A stretch of 64,000 nt of DNA from Strongylocentrotus purpuratus (Eukaryota; Echinodermata; Echinoidea; Camarodonta; Strongylocentrotidae): positions 4,026,352-4,090,351 of the forward strand of contig NW_022145596.1 in assembly GCF_000002235.5 (NCBI RefSeq), in the 5' to 3' direction. The first letter of the stretch is position 1. The number at the start of each line of letters is the position of its first letter. The translations under genes and the position numbers were made by a program. The notes below the pieces were generated by a model. It was given only the letters and a program-made list of their open reading frames with translations. It searched no databases and was not told the DNA's origin. Below are positions 34,505 through 43,677 of this stretch, in pieces.

Positions 34505-35690
34505 CTACTATCGATACAACGAATCGTCTTCTTTCTCTGATAATTTATCGAAACCGAAATCAGACAAGGATTAAGAGTAGAGAACGGTACAGCGAATCGT
34601 CCTGTTTCTCATATAATTTAATGAAAATGTCAAAGCTTCCGCGCGAAGCGCAGGAGGGGGAAACTGAATTCAGACAAGGCTTTAGAGTAGAGAACGGTAC
34701 AACGAATTGTCTTCTTTCTCTGATAATTTAATGAAACTGAAATCAGACAAGGATTAAGAGTAGAGAACGGTACAGCGAATCGTCCTGTTTCTCATATAAT
34801 TTAATGAAAATGTCAAAGCTTCCGCGCGAAGCGCAGGAGGGGGAAACTGAATTCAGACAAGGCTTTAGAGTAGAGAACGGTACAACGAATTGTCTTCTTT
34901 CTCTGATAATTTAATGAAACTGAAATCAGACAAGGATTAAGAGTAGAGAACGATATAGCGAATCGTCCTGTTTCTCTTATAATTTAATGAAAGTGTCAAA
35001 GCTTCCGCGCGAAGCGCAGGAGGGGGAAACTGAATTCAGACAAGGCTTTAGAGTAGAGAACGGTACAACGAATTGTCTTCTTTCTCAGATGATTTAATGA
35101 AACCGAAATCAGACAAGGATTAAGAGTTCGAAAACAGTACAATTAGTCTTCTTTCTCTAATAATTTAATGAAAGGTCAAAGCTACCGCGCTTTGCACGGG
35201 AGGGGGGAATCTGAATTCAGACAAGGACACGCGGTACAACAAATCGTCTTCTTTCTCTAATAATTTAACGAAACGTCAAAGCTTCCGCGCTTCGCGCAGA
35301 GGGGGAAAACTGAATTCAGACAAGTATTAAGAGTAATAATTTAATGAAACGTCAAAGCTTCCGCGCTTTGCGCGGGAGGAGGGATCTGAATTCAGACAAG
35401 GACACGGTACAACGAATCGTCTTCTTTCTCCAATAATTCAATGAAACGTAGAAGCTTCCGCGCTTCGCGTGGGATAGGTGGAAACGAAACCAGACAAGGA
35501 TTAAGAGTCGAAAACAGTACAACGAATCGTCATCTTTCTCTAATGATGTAATGAAAGTACGTCAAAACTTAGGGGCGAAACATGAACTAAGAGTCTGAAC
35601 GGTACAATGAATCGCGTCTTCTTTCTCTAATAATTTAATGAAATGTCAAAGCTTCCGCGCTTCGCGCGGTAGGGGAAAACAGGCATTAAT
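34505..35690 (+). repeat. ~110-bp satellite array with 183-bp higher-order unit
   Basis: GCGCGAAGCGCAGGAGGGGG recurs at 34641, 34824 and 35007. This gives a 183-bp two-monomer unit (one monomer lacking its GC box), repeated three times almost unchanged, followed by diverged ordinary monomers to 35690. It is the same family as 7080-8280. Confidence 0.92.
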
Positions 35691-35734
35691 TTAAAAAAAA
35701 GGCGGATGTTGATATCGGACAACATATATGACGC

Positions 35735-35905
35735 GAGCCTGCACCCTCTCCAAAATTGTGCCCGCTTGTAGGTAACGGTATTACGGTAAGGTGCTATGAC
35801 AGTCAGTACTATGTTAAGTTGAAGTATTGGTCTATGCGATTTAAAAAAATTCGGCCCCCCCCCCCCCTATTGGAAAATCCTGGATCCGCGCCTGTGGACT
35901 TCGAC
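35735..35905 (+). repeat. Dispersed repeat end, GCGCGGATCCAGG type
   Basis: Matches 15365-15560 in opposite orientation (CCAAAATTGTGCCCGCTTGT … CTATTGGAAAATCCTGGATC CGCGCCTG). It directly follows the satellite array. Confidence 0.75.
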
Positions 35906-36238
35906 GTATGCTGTCATTTTTAAGCAGGTTGATTGACGAGGCACGCTGACTGCTGTTCGTTACCTTTTCGATTTTACACAACTACGACGCTCGCTCAGTG
36001 AGCGCGAAATTCGATCAAGTAGCTAAAGATTCAACACCAGATTCGGTGCATGGGACTGTTCTCGAAAATTATGCTGCAACAAATTGGCGATGCATAAATA
36101 AAATGTGTTCATTTAATGAATTTATCTGCAACAATTTTGATTTAAGGGAAATTACAGATACGAAAATGTGTTAATTTAAGAGAATTCACGCTTCCACCAC
36201 TCTCGGGTTCTAGAATTAGGCCAAATAAAAAAAAAAAA

Positions 36239-36688
36239 ATGTTTAGCGTCCTGTTTTTTTTTTGAAAAATAGGAAGGAGGAGGCCCTTTTATTTTTTTTA
36301 TTTTTTCAAAATGGCCGCTCAAAATGGCCGCTCGGTACATTTTTCCCTCACAGTCGGGCTATTTTTCAAAATGGCCGCCGACATTTTTTTTTTTTTTAAA
36401 TCAGATATAGATCCATTTAGCAGGGTTTTTCATGTTTTTTTCTTTAAAAAAAAAAAAAATCAAAAAAATCAAAAAAATTTCAAAAAAATTTTAAAAAAAA
36501 AAAATAGGAGGCGGCCCCCCAAAAGAAATCGAAATCAGAAATAGATCCATTTAGCAGGGATTCTCATGTTTTTTTCCTTTAAAAAAAAAATCCAAAAGAA
36601 ATCCCCCAAAAAAAAATTTCAACAAAAAAATCAAAAAAATAGGAGGCGGCCCCCAAAAAGGAAGCGGGCTGGGACGGACGCTAAACAT
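36239..36688. mobile_element. Small TIR element with internal duplication (450 bp)
   Basis: Ends ATGTTTAGCGTCC are inverted (13 bp). The inside carries AAAATGGCCGC three times and a ~100-bp segment (TAGATCCATTTAGCAGGG…GGAGGCGGCCCCC) twice. It is A- and T-run rich with no gene. Confidence 0.55.
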
Positions 36689-37198
36689 GTATATTTTTTT
36701 ACATGGCCTTAAGTCAATTGGGTCCATTTTGTGACTTCAATGTGATGTTTCGTGCCGGGTTTCGTGCCTACAGAAGATTGCTTACGAACATACTGTACCT
36801 TCACAGTTTGCGAACGACGGCAAAACAAAGGGCGAACGCGTTCAAGAATTCTGCTACGAACTTAAAGACCTTGACCGGAGCAGAGCATTATATAGACAAA
36901 TTATATACCTACGGACTCGTGAATATTTACTGAATATGAAAATGCAAACTTCTCGAGATTCCACGGCCTCTGAAAGAAGTATTTAGCATCCGAACCCCAG
37001 GATTCACGGATTTGAGAGGGGCACCCCGGAGATTTAGTTTCGGCTGCGCTAGCCGGTGGCCGTTTCTACCCGTTTCTGATGACGTCATAACGTGTAGGTT
37101 ATTTGGCCACTCGGTATTGCAGCTGGTTCTTCTCCTGTACCGCTTTGTGGAAAGAAAGGGATACCGATGAACTCGAAACTCAGGAGTACACAACACCA

Positions 37199-38929
37199 AT
37201 GTCGGCGATACCACCACATGAAAATTTGAAAATCACAAACAAAAGACACAAAGCAAACTCAGAGAAGGACAACATCTTGTCTTGCAGACAAGTACAACTG
37301 AAAGAAACAGCTACAATACCAACTGTATCCCAGACTGGCAGAACTATATCAGATGCACAAACACAGACAGAGCAAGAACGCATGGAATGTAATTCCTGCA
37401 AAAAGAAATCCTCGGAAACAAAGAAGTTCAGAGCTGATCTCAAGGCACAGTCAACCAGCAATGACCTGCTGATCACAGAGAATGAAAGGCTGGGACAGGA
37501 ACTCAAACAAGCACAAATGGAAAACAAGATGATTCAGGAAAAGATAAAAATCTTGGAAAATAAAGAACTGGAACTAATACATGCCAAAACAAAAACTCTG
37601 AAGCATGAATCTGAAATAAGAAACCTAATACTAGACAAAGACTACCTGTATGCACTATGCTTGAGAAATGGATTAGAGGTGTGCAAACCAACAGCTCAAC
37701 TACCAATGTCAAGAAATGATGGGAGAACAAAAGAACAGCCCCAGGAGACCAAAACGAATTCCCGGAGCAATATTCAAAGCACTTCTATGTACAATGTGCC
37801 AACACACAATAGCTTTGAAATCCTTGATGGTGACTGTGAGCAGGAAAATGGAAACAAAGAACGTGTAACACAACACATTCCAGGAAACAACACCAATAGA
37901 AGCAACGAACCGACGATAGCAAAGAGACTACCACCCAGCAATCATCAGAAGAGATCAGCAGGACCATCTCTATTTCAACGAAGTCCTCACAGACTAAATG
38001 AAGAACGAAGAAAAGGATCACCAACAAAAAACAAGAGTCACCAAGGAAATCAAGAGTACATGTATGCAAACACTAGAGGAGATTTTCCATCACACTTGCA
38101 GACTAGACGTCATAGTGACATAAACATTCCCATAGTCATACCCAGCCAGACCTTCTTTGGTAAGAGGGGTCCTCAAGGCCAAAATGCATACAACAATGCT
38201 CAGCACAGACCCACGGAGGATCAACGCTTGCCACAAACAGACTATCATTCACTCAGGGATCAGAATACCCAGAGTTTAATAAATATACAGTCTACGACTC
38301 AGTTCCCGACTCTAGGAATGCATACCATGAGTGACCCCTGCCTGACGAAAACTGATCATCACTACAAACCCTCAGAAATAAAGCCTACCCAAATACATTC
38401 GAATGACAGAAAGAATGAACCACGAGCAAGGTCACACACTGTTGCCGCACCTGGTAACTCATCTAAAGCCCAGAACAACCAGTATCCTCGTGGACAACCC
38501 CAGAGATCTGCAAGAAACTATCTCCCTAGTAGTGAACATGGGATACAACAAACTCCCATCAGCATAAACACTGGAGGACCAACATGGCCTGATCAACCAA
38601 CTCTGAGAAATACAAGCAGAACAGAGAGACAATTACCAACCATGCCACCAAAGCATGCTGAACAGGTCAATCCCTCCTGCCATCCTTCTACGAATATCAC
38701 CCCGAATGCACAATCTGCTTCAAGGCAGGTTTTTCGTCCAGGTCGTGCCTCGACATCAACACACATAGCGATGCTGGAAGCAGCCTACCACTTCCTCATG
38801 AGTTCATTTCAATTACTGGCAACACCAAACACACTGAACCAGATGCCAGTGACCCAAATGCTAGCCAGCTACCATCATCAAATTATAAACCTAACGCAAA
38901 CGAGCCTACAACTCCTTCTCTCACAGTAG
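37199..38929 (+). CDS. LINE ORF1 protein, coiled-coil, 576 aa
   Basis: The first ATG of the frame is at 37199 (the frame is open from about 37103 but without an earlier ATG). The protein has a C-x2-C pair at residues 64-67, a coiled coil at about 73-147 (ENERLGQELKQAQMENKMIQ in its middle), then a long Asn/Gln/Ser/Pro-rich, probably disordered basic region with RRHSDINIPIV-type patches. I see no RRM, no CCHC knuckle and no esterase motif, which are the usual ORF1 domains. In LINEs ORF1 products bind element RNA, often as coiled-coil multimers; here that is inferred from position and coiled coil. The stop TAG (38927-38929) lies inside the upstream open part of ORF2. Confidence 0.85.
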   Translation: MSAIPPHENLKITNKRHKANSEKDNILSCRQVQLKETATIPTVSQTGRTISDAQTQTEQERMECNSCKKKSSETKKFRADLKAQSTSNDLLITENERLGQELKQAQMENKMIQEKIKILENKELELIHAKTKTLKHESEIRNLILDKDYLYALCLRNGLEVCKPTAQLPMSRNDGRTKEQPQETKTNSRSNIQSTSMYNVPTHNSFEILDGDCEQENGNKERVTQHIPGNNTNRSNEPTIAKRLPPSNHQKRSAGPSLFQRSPHRLNEERRKGSPTKNKSHQGNQEYMYANTRGDFPSHLQTRRHSDINIPIVIPSQTFFGKRGPQGQNAYNNAQHRPTEDQRLPQTDYHSLRDQNTQSLINIQSTTQFPTLGMHTMSDPCLTKTDHHYKPSEIKPTQIHSNDRKNEPRARSHTVAAPGNSSKAQNNQYPRGQPQRSARNYLPSSEHGIQQTPISINTGGPTWPDQPTLRNTSRTERQLPTMPPKHAEQVNPSCHPSTNITPNAQSASRQVFRPGRASTSTHIAMLEAAYHFLMSSFQLLATPNTLNQMPVTQMLASYHHQIINLTQTSLQLLLSQ

Positions 38930-41900
38930 TTAACCAAGCGATCCTTGTTGGGACCTTCAATGTCCGTGGATTTAAAAGTATTAAATCATTGCTAGAAAGA
39001 GAACTAAACAATATTGATATTTTGTGCATTCAGGAGCACTGGCTCCATGAGCACAACCTACACATCCTACAAGATGCAAGCCCAAATCACCATGTTATAA
39101 GCAAATCCTCAGAAAATCTCACAAATCTAAACATCATTCATGGAGGAAGAGGAAAAGGAGGTGTTGCCATATACCTTCGAAAGAGCATCATATCGGACTT
39201 CAAGAGGATAACATGCCAATCTTCCAGAATACTGGCAGTAGAAATCACATTCTTGCAAACGCTGAAAAGGATGCTACTGATTAACTGTTATCTTCCCAGT
39301 GGCACTAACTCATCTGATCTGGCAGAATATCAAATCTGCCTAGGCATCATAGGCCACCTTCTAGACACTCACCTACCTCCTGGGGAACAGTCTACAGGTG
39401 TAATTGCTGGTGACCTGAATGTTGATACTGTAAATCAGAACACAAAAAAATCCCTAGAATATCTTAGACAGCTTATGATCTCCTGGAGTCTACTTAGTGT
39501 CACAGAAGCCGTCTGCAGTAGAGAACAATACACATTCAGTTCAGACGATCGGAAGAAGAAATCTAATATAGATGGATTTCTGGTCCCTGCTGCAGGAATA
39601 TCCCAGTTTGAGAATTTGACAATAAGTGAAGAAGAGCCACTGAATACATCAGACCATTATCTTGTCACAACTGAATACAGATTGCCACAATCCTATCCAT
39701 TGCCAAAAAACTCAGAAATGGCAAATCACAGAGCTAAGAAATCCTCACGCATCAAAATCAAATGGGAGCAGGTAAACAATAAAGAAGTGAGAGAGCTCTA
39801 CACTTGTCCTCTAGAACTCAAAGCTTTCGAGCTCTTCAAACAAACCCTGGACTGTGAGCTCAATGAAAGTGAGGCAGAGCTACTCCTGCAAGACTTTAGT
39901 CTATCAATGCTTACACAGTCAAAAGAACTTCCCAACAGCATCCCATCAAGAAAGAAAAGAGGAAAACCTGAATGGACGAAGCAGGTTGCAGAAGCATATC
40001 AGAATGCACTCCAGGGATGGAAACGCTGGAAAAGGGCAGGAAAGCCAAAGAACAACTCAACACATGCAGATTACTACAAACACAAGAAGGAATTCAGAAG
40101 GAAACTTCGCCAATCCAGAGCTCAAGAACACAGGAACCTCCTCTCCTGCATTGAATCTGCATCTTCAGCAAACACCAAACTGTTCCATCACCTGATTAAG
40201 AAGCAACGACCTGAGAGAAGCAAGAAACTACAAACAGATATGATACATTACAAAGGACAGACTTTTCAAGGGAATGCGATGTCAGAAGGATGGAAACACT
40301 ACTTTGAAGATCTTGCCCTAACATCACAAGAACCCAAGTTAGACCAACCTAGTGCCCAGATGTCACAACAATATCACACACTCCTAATGTCCTCAGCTCC
40401 CACAATGCTTATTACATCCCAGGAAATGGATGAAGCAATTAGAGGCCTTAAGAAAGGTAAAGCAAGTGGGCCAGATGACATCACAACAGAACATATTCAA
40501 AACCTTGGTGAAATGGCAAAGAGGCTTATTCTTCTTATCTTCAACGTTCTCCTGACCAAAGCACACACTCCGTTGAGCCTGCAGAAGGGACTTGTAATAC
40601 CAATTCACAAGGGTAAAGGCAAGAGCACTCAGGAACCAAAGAACTACAGAGGAATAACTCTAACTTCAACCCTTTGCAAGCTAATGGAAATGGTCCTTAA
40701 ACCTCACCTTGAGAGATCGCTGCTGCAAAACAACATCCCGGATGAACTTCAGTTTGGCTTCAGGAAGCACCATTCGTGTCTTCTCACATCCAGCTGCGTA
40801 GAACAAATCATAGAGATCAACTGTGCCAACAAACAACCCACCTTTGTAGCCCTACTGGATGCAGAGAAAGCTTTTGATAAGGTTTGGCACGCTGGTCTGT
40901 TCCAGAAGCTAACATCGACAAGTATTCATCCTCAACACCTCAACATGGTCAGATCCCTCTACAACAGCATGCAAAGCCAAGTTCTTTGGGATGGAACTGT
41001 AAGTGACCCCTTCCCAATTCTACAGGGAGTAAGACAAGGTGGTGTACTGTCACCCCTTCTCTATATTACCTTCATTGACGAACTGATGAAAATCCTCCGC
41101 AACAAGGATCTTGGATGCAAGTTGCTAGGCAGATACTCTGGCCTTGTGGTACTAGCTGATGACGTAGCCCTGCTGAGCTCGTCACCTTCTGAACTACAGG
41201 CAATGCTTGACGTCGTCGATAGCTATACGAAACGATGGAGATACAAGATCAACCCAAGCAAAAGCTGTGTAATTACCTTCAACAACAAAGGGAAAAATAT
41301 GTCTCAACCTCCGTTGTGGAAGCTTGGACATGACACAGTGCCATCTGTGCTGCAACATCCGCACCTCGGCATCATAAAATCAAGCATAAAGAGGAATTCA
41401 GCAGAAGATATAATCTCCAAAGGAGTGCGGACCTTCTATGCACTCACTGGATCAGGAGCATACACAGGAGGACTCCTTCCCCAGCATAGTGTATCCCTTT
41501 GGAAAGTATACTGTATCCCGCGAATGCTATATGGATCAGCAGTGGAAAAGATCACCAAAGGGATGTCAGCTAGACTTGACCAGGCCCAACACCAACTGTT
41601 CAAGAAAATCCTTGGTCTCCCAAGAACAGCAGCTGATGATGCTATATATCTCCTCTTAGGACTTATGCCGTTAAGCAACCAAGTCGATATTGAGAAGCTT
41701 CAGATGATTGGGCAAACATTAGACCTGCCTCATGAAAGATTTGAGTATCGGACATTTCTACATGCCTTGACCAAATCTACCCTCTCCATCAACTCCTGGC
41801 AAGCCATCCTAATGAAGTACAGACTCCCAGATCTCCATACCCTCATACAACACCCAATTCCGTACACATTGTGGAAGAAGAAATCCAAGAGGGCAGTGAT

Positions 41901-42408
41901 GGACGTAGTGAATGACAACATCCTACAAGCAATAGAAAAGAAGTCGTCCCTGTCACTATGGAGGAACATGCCCATACCAGACCCAATGCTCCTGTATCCA
42001 CAGACCAGCAGCTCACAGTTTCTGAGGCAAGCGATCATAATAAGATCACAGTTGGCATGCAACACATACCTAACCCAAACTAGGCTTGTCACCATTAAGA
42101 AAGCAACCTCAACCACTTGCCGTCTTTGCCACCAGGAAGATGAGGATAATATCCACTTTGTGGCCTCCTGTAGTATCCTAGCGTCACACCGAAGTGACTT
42201 CATCAGAGAAATGCAGAGCAGACACTTTTCTGAAACCACCCTCTCATACTTCAACTTCAATGATGGCTTTGCATTCACAAAAGCTATACTTCTTCCCAAC
42301 CACCTCATGCTCCCATCAAATCTATATGATAGACTGAACACTCTAATTCTACTTTTCCTCCATAAAATTCACATTGCCCGTACCTCTATCCTTTCCTCTC
42401 CCACTTGA
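38662..42408 (+). CDS. LINE ORF2: APE endonuclease + reverse transcriptase
   Basis: The frame is open from 38662 to TGA at 42406-42408, with no ATG before the first endonuclease motif (GTFNVRGF, 38953-38976). Counting from the Leu codon at 38989, the endonuclease shows CIQEHW (E about 17), RGKGGVAIYL, LINCYLPSG, GDLN (D142) and SDH (221-223). The RT shows PKNYRGITLTSTLCKLME, motif A LLDAEKAFDKVWH (D624), motif B GVRQGGVLSP and motif C LADDVALL (D724, D725). A C-x2-C-x8-H-x4-C knuckle is at 1044-1061. No RNase H domain. All catalytic residues are present, so the enzyme may be functional. It nicks target DNA and copies element RNA at the nick (established for the family). Expression must involve a -1 frameshift from ORF1, reinitiation or a non-AUG start. 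Confidence 0.96.
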   Translation, partial: TGQSLLPSFYEYHPECTICFKAGFSSRSCLDINTHSDAGSSLPLPHEFISITGNTKHTEPDASDPNASQLPSSNYKPNANEPTTPSLTVVNQAILVGTFNVRGFKSIKSLLERELNNIDILCIQEHWLHEHNLHILQDASPNHHVISKSSENLTNLNIIHGGRGKGGVAIYLRKSIISDFKRITCQSSRILAVEITFLQTLKRMLLINCYLPSGTNSSDLAEYQICLGIIGHLLDTHLPPGEQSTGVIAGDLNVDTVNQNTKKSLEYLRQLMISWSLLSVTEAVCSREQYTFSSDDRKKKSNIDGFLVPAAGISQFENLTISEEEPLNTSDHYLVTTEYRLPQSYPLPKNSEMANHRAKKSSRIKIKWEQVNNKEVRELYTCPLELKAFELFKQTLDCELNESEAELLLQDFSLSMLTQSKELPNSIPSRKKRGKPEWTKQVAEAYQNALQGWKRWKRAGKPKNNSTHADYYKHKKEFRRKLRQSRAQEHRNLLSCIESASSANTKLFHHLIKKQRPERSKKLQTDMIHYKGQTFQGNAMSEGWKHYFEDLALTSQEPKLDQPSAQMSQQYHTLLMSSAPTMLITSQEMDEAIRGLKKGKASGPDDITTEHIQNLGEMAKRLILLIFNVLLTKAHTPLSLQKGLVIPIHKGKGKSTQEPKNYRGITLTSTLCKLMEMVLKPHLERSLLQNNIPDELQFGFRKHHSCLLTSSCVEQIIEINCANKQPTFVALLDAEKAFDKVWHAGLFQKLTSTSIHPQHLNMVRSLYNSMQSQVLWDGTVSDPFPILQGVRQGGVLSPLLYITFIDELMKILRNKDLGCKLLGRYSGLVVLADDVALLSSSPSELQAMLDVVDSYTKRWRYKINPSKSCVITFNNKGKNMSQPPLWKLGHDTVPSVLQHPHLGIIKSSIKRNSAEDIISKGVRTFYALTGSGAYTGGLLPQHSVSLWKVYCIPRMLYGSAVEKITKGMSARLDQAQHQLFKKILGLPRTAADDAIYLLLGLMPLSNQVDIEKLQMIGQTLDLPHERFEYRTFLHALTKSTLSINSWQAILMKYRLPDLHTLIQHPIPYTLWKKKSKRAVMDVVNDNILQAIEKKSSLSLWRNMPIPDPMLLYPQTSSSQFLRQAIIIRSQLACNTYLTQTRLVTIKKATSTTCRLCHQEDEDNIHFVASCSILASHRSDFIREMQSRHFSETTLSYFNFNDGFAFTKAILLPNHLMLPSNLYDRLNTLILLFLHKIHIARTSILSSPT

Positions 42409-42516
42409 ATGTTTGTAACTACAATGTCAACAGCTGGAGACGAAAGACACCAACACTGACGCTTGCAGAATACAACTGCAGATCTCCGAGAACAACGGAG
42501 GAAGAAGAAGAAGAAG

Positions 42517-43677
42517 GTGGTCGGTATGTGAAGTTTTCTTCTCTCTTTTTTTGTTGTTGTAAATATCAATGTCGAAGCTGTATTTGGACATTTTACGTTT
42601 AGAATGTTGACATTTTATATCTGTATTAATTTCACGCTACGTAATATGGAATATCAACCCCAAATTTCCACTAAATTAGATTGAAACGAATCATTTGCCC
42701 GCGCTGCTGGCTGCCTGCCTCGGTCTGCGATTGCACAACTTTCAGCAATCTATCGCTGAGCCTCGCGAGAGCACTCGGGCCGCGGCCGGCCCGGCCTGAC
42801 TTGCCGCGCCGTGTCATGCTGGTGGTCGTGGAATATTTCTCGAACAAAACTAAGTTTCGCTCGCTTTTATCGCACAGATAGCCTTTCCTTTTGCATGGTT
42901 TACCAGCATTAAATCAAAGAATTATTTAGATCTACATTATTTTATTGTCTAGAATATAGTCTGTAAACAATGAAAAATAAGAAGAAGATGAAATGGAGAT
43001 TTTGAAGAAGAATTGGGCCTAAAAAAGAAGAAAAAGAAAACTAGGTAGTTGGTAGAATCTAGGCCTTGGACTCGTGCCGCCCAGTGGCAGTGCACTGCAG
43101 TACAGTGAAGCCAGGAACTAAATTATTTTGAATTGATGTCAGAAATCACATGGGTGCCTCTTCTTGATACTTTCTCGTGATGAAAACACTGTTTTTATTC
43201 AAATCAAAATGGTCTAGAGTCTAGATCTAGTGTTGTTGCCAGGGATGATTATTAAAACAAAATCATCGGTCATTTGTTGTTGACTTTGCTTCTTTTTTTT
43301 TTATCCGACTACAGATTAACTTTGCTTTTTTTTTTTCTATGAAACTAGCCTCAAGTTGTTCTTTTTGTTTGGATGTGGGTAAAATCCTTATTTATATGCA
43401 TACGGTGTAATAATACTTTGAAGATGTTTGTCAAAATGCGAGCAAAATATTTACATTTATTTTAATAATGTACATTCAAGTTTAATTTAGTTCAATTTTG
43501 ATCATGACATTCAATTTTTTTGCAATTTTCTAAATGATTAATATTCATTGTGGAATGAAAAAATAGTTTTGGCGAAGGGATGAGATGCTTGGAAATGCCA
43601 AGATCATGATTGCTAACTATTTAAATGAACTCTCCTTCACCTTTACCGCATATATTATATTCCCAATCTTATTACAG
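42517..43677. other. Intergenic or intronic, no gene recognised
   Basis: The part at 42680-42800 is GC-rich (CGCGGCCGGCCCGGCCTGAC) and could be a promoter or CpG island. The rest is AT-rich. If the gene at 43678 has upstream exons, some of this is intron. The short open frame at 42681 starts CPRCWLPASVCDC but has no clear family match. Confidence 0.4.

Larger units (their letters stand above)
36950..42516 (+). mobile_element. Near-complete two-ORF LINE (non-LTR retrotransposon)
   Basis: ORF1 and ORF2 are both open over their full length, with a ~105-base 3' UTR ending in a (GAA)n tail at about 42499-42516. The left border is uncertain; GC-rich sequence with TGACGTCA at 37078-37087 precedes ORF1 and may be promoter. 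No target duplication was found. APE endonuclease, RT and a C-terminal CCHC knuckle without RNase H place it broadly with Jockey/CR1/I-like LINEs, and I do not assign a clade. Intact ORFs suggest recent activity. Confidence 0.9.

Noticed and set aside
36703..36933. 76-codon frame (FRAGFRAYRRLLTNILYL…) as a LYR-motif mitochondrial protein or upstream exon
   Set aside because: The LYR-like similarity is short and the frame has no clear splice sites. It directly precedes the LINE 5' region and cannot be assigned.
41730..42341. 203-codon minus-strand frame opposite LINE ORF2
   Set aside because: Shadow of the RT-containing frame; no homology to known proteins.
42681..42881. Small CxxC protein beginning CPRCWLPASVCDC, reminiscent of a DTW-domain start
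   Set aside because: Only the cysteine spacing is suggestive; the following residues do not match. It lies in a GC-rich stretch and stops after 66 codons.
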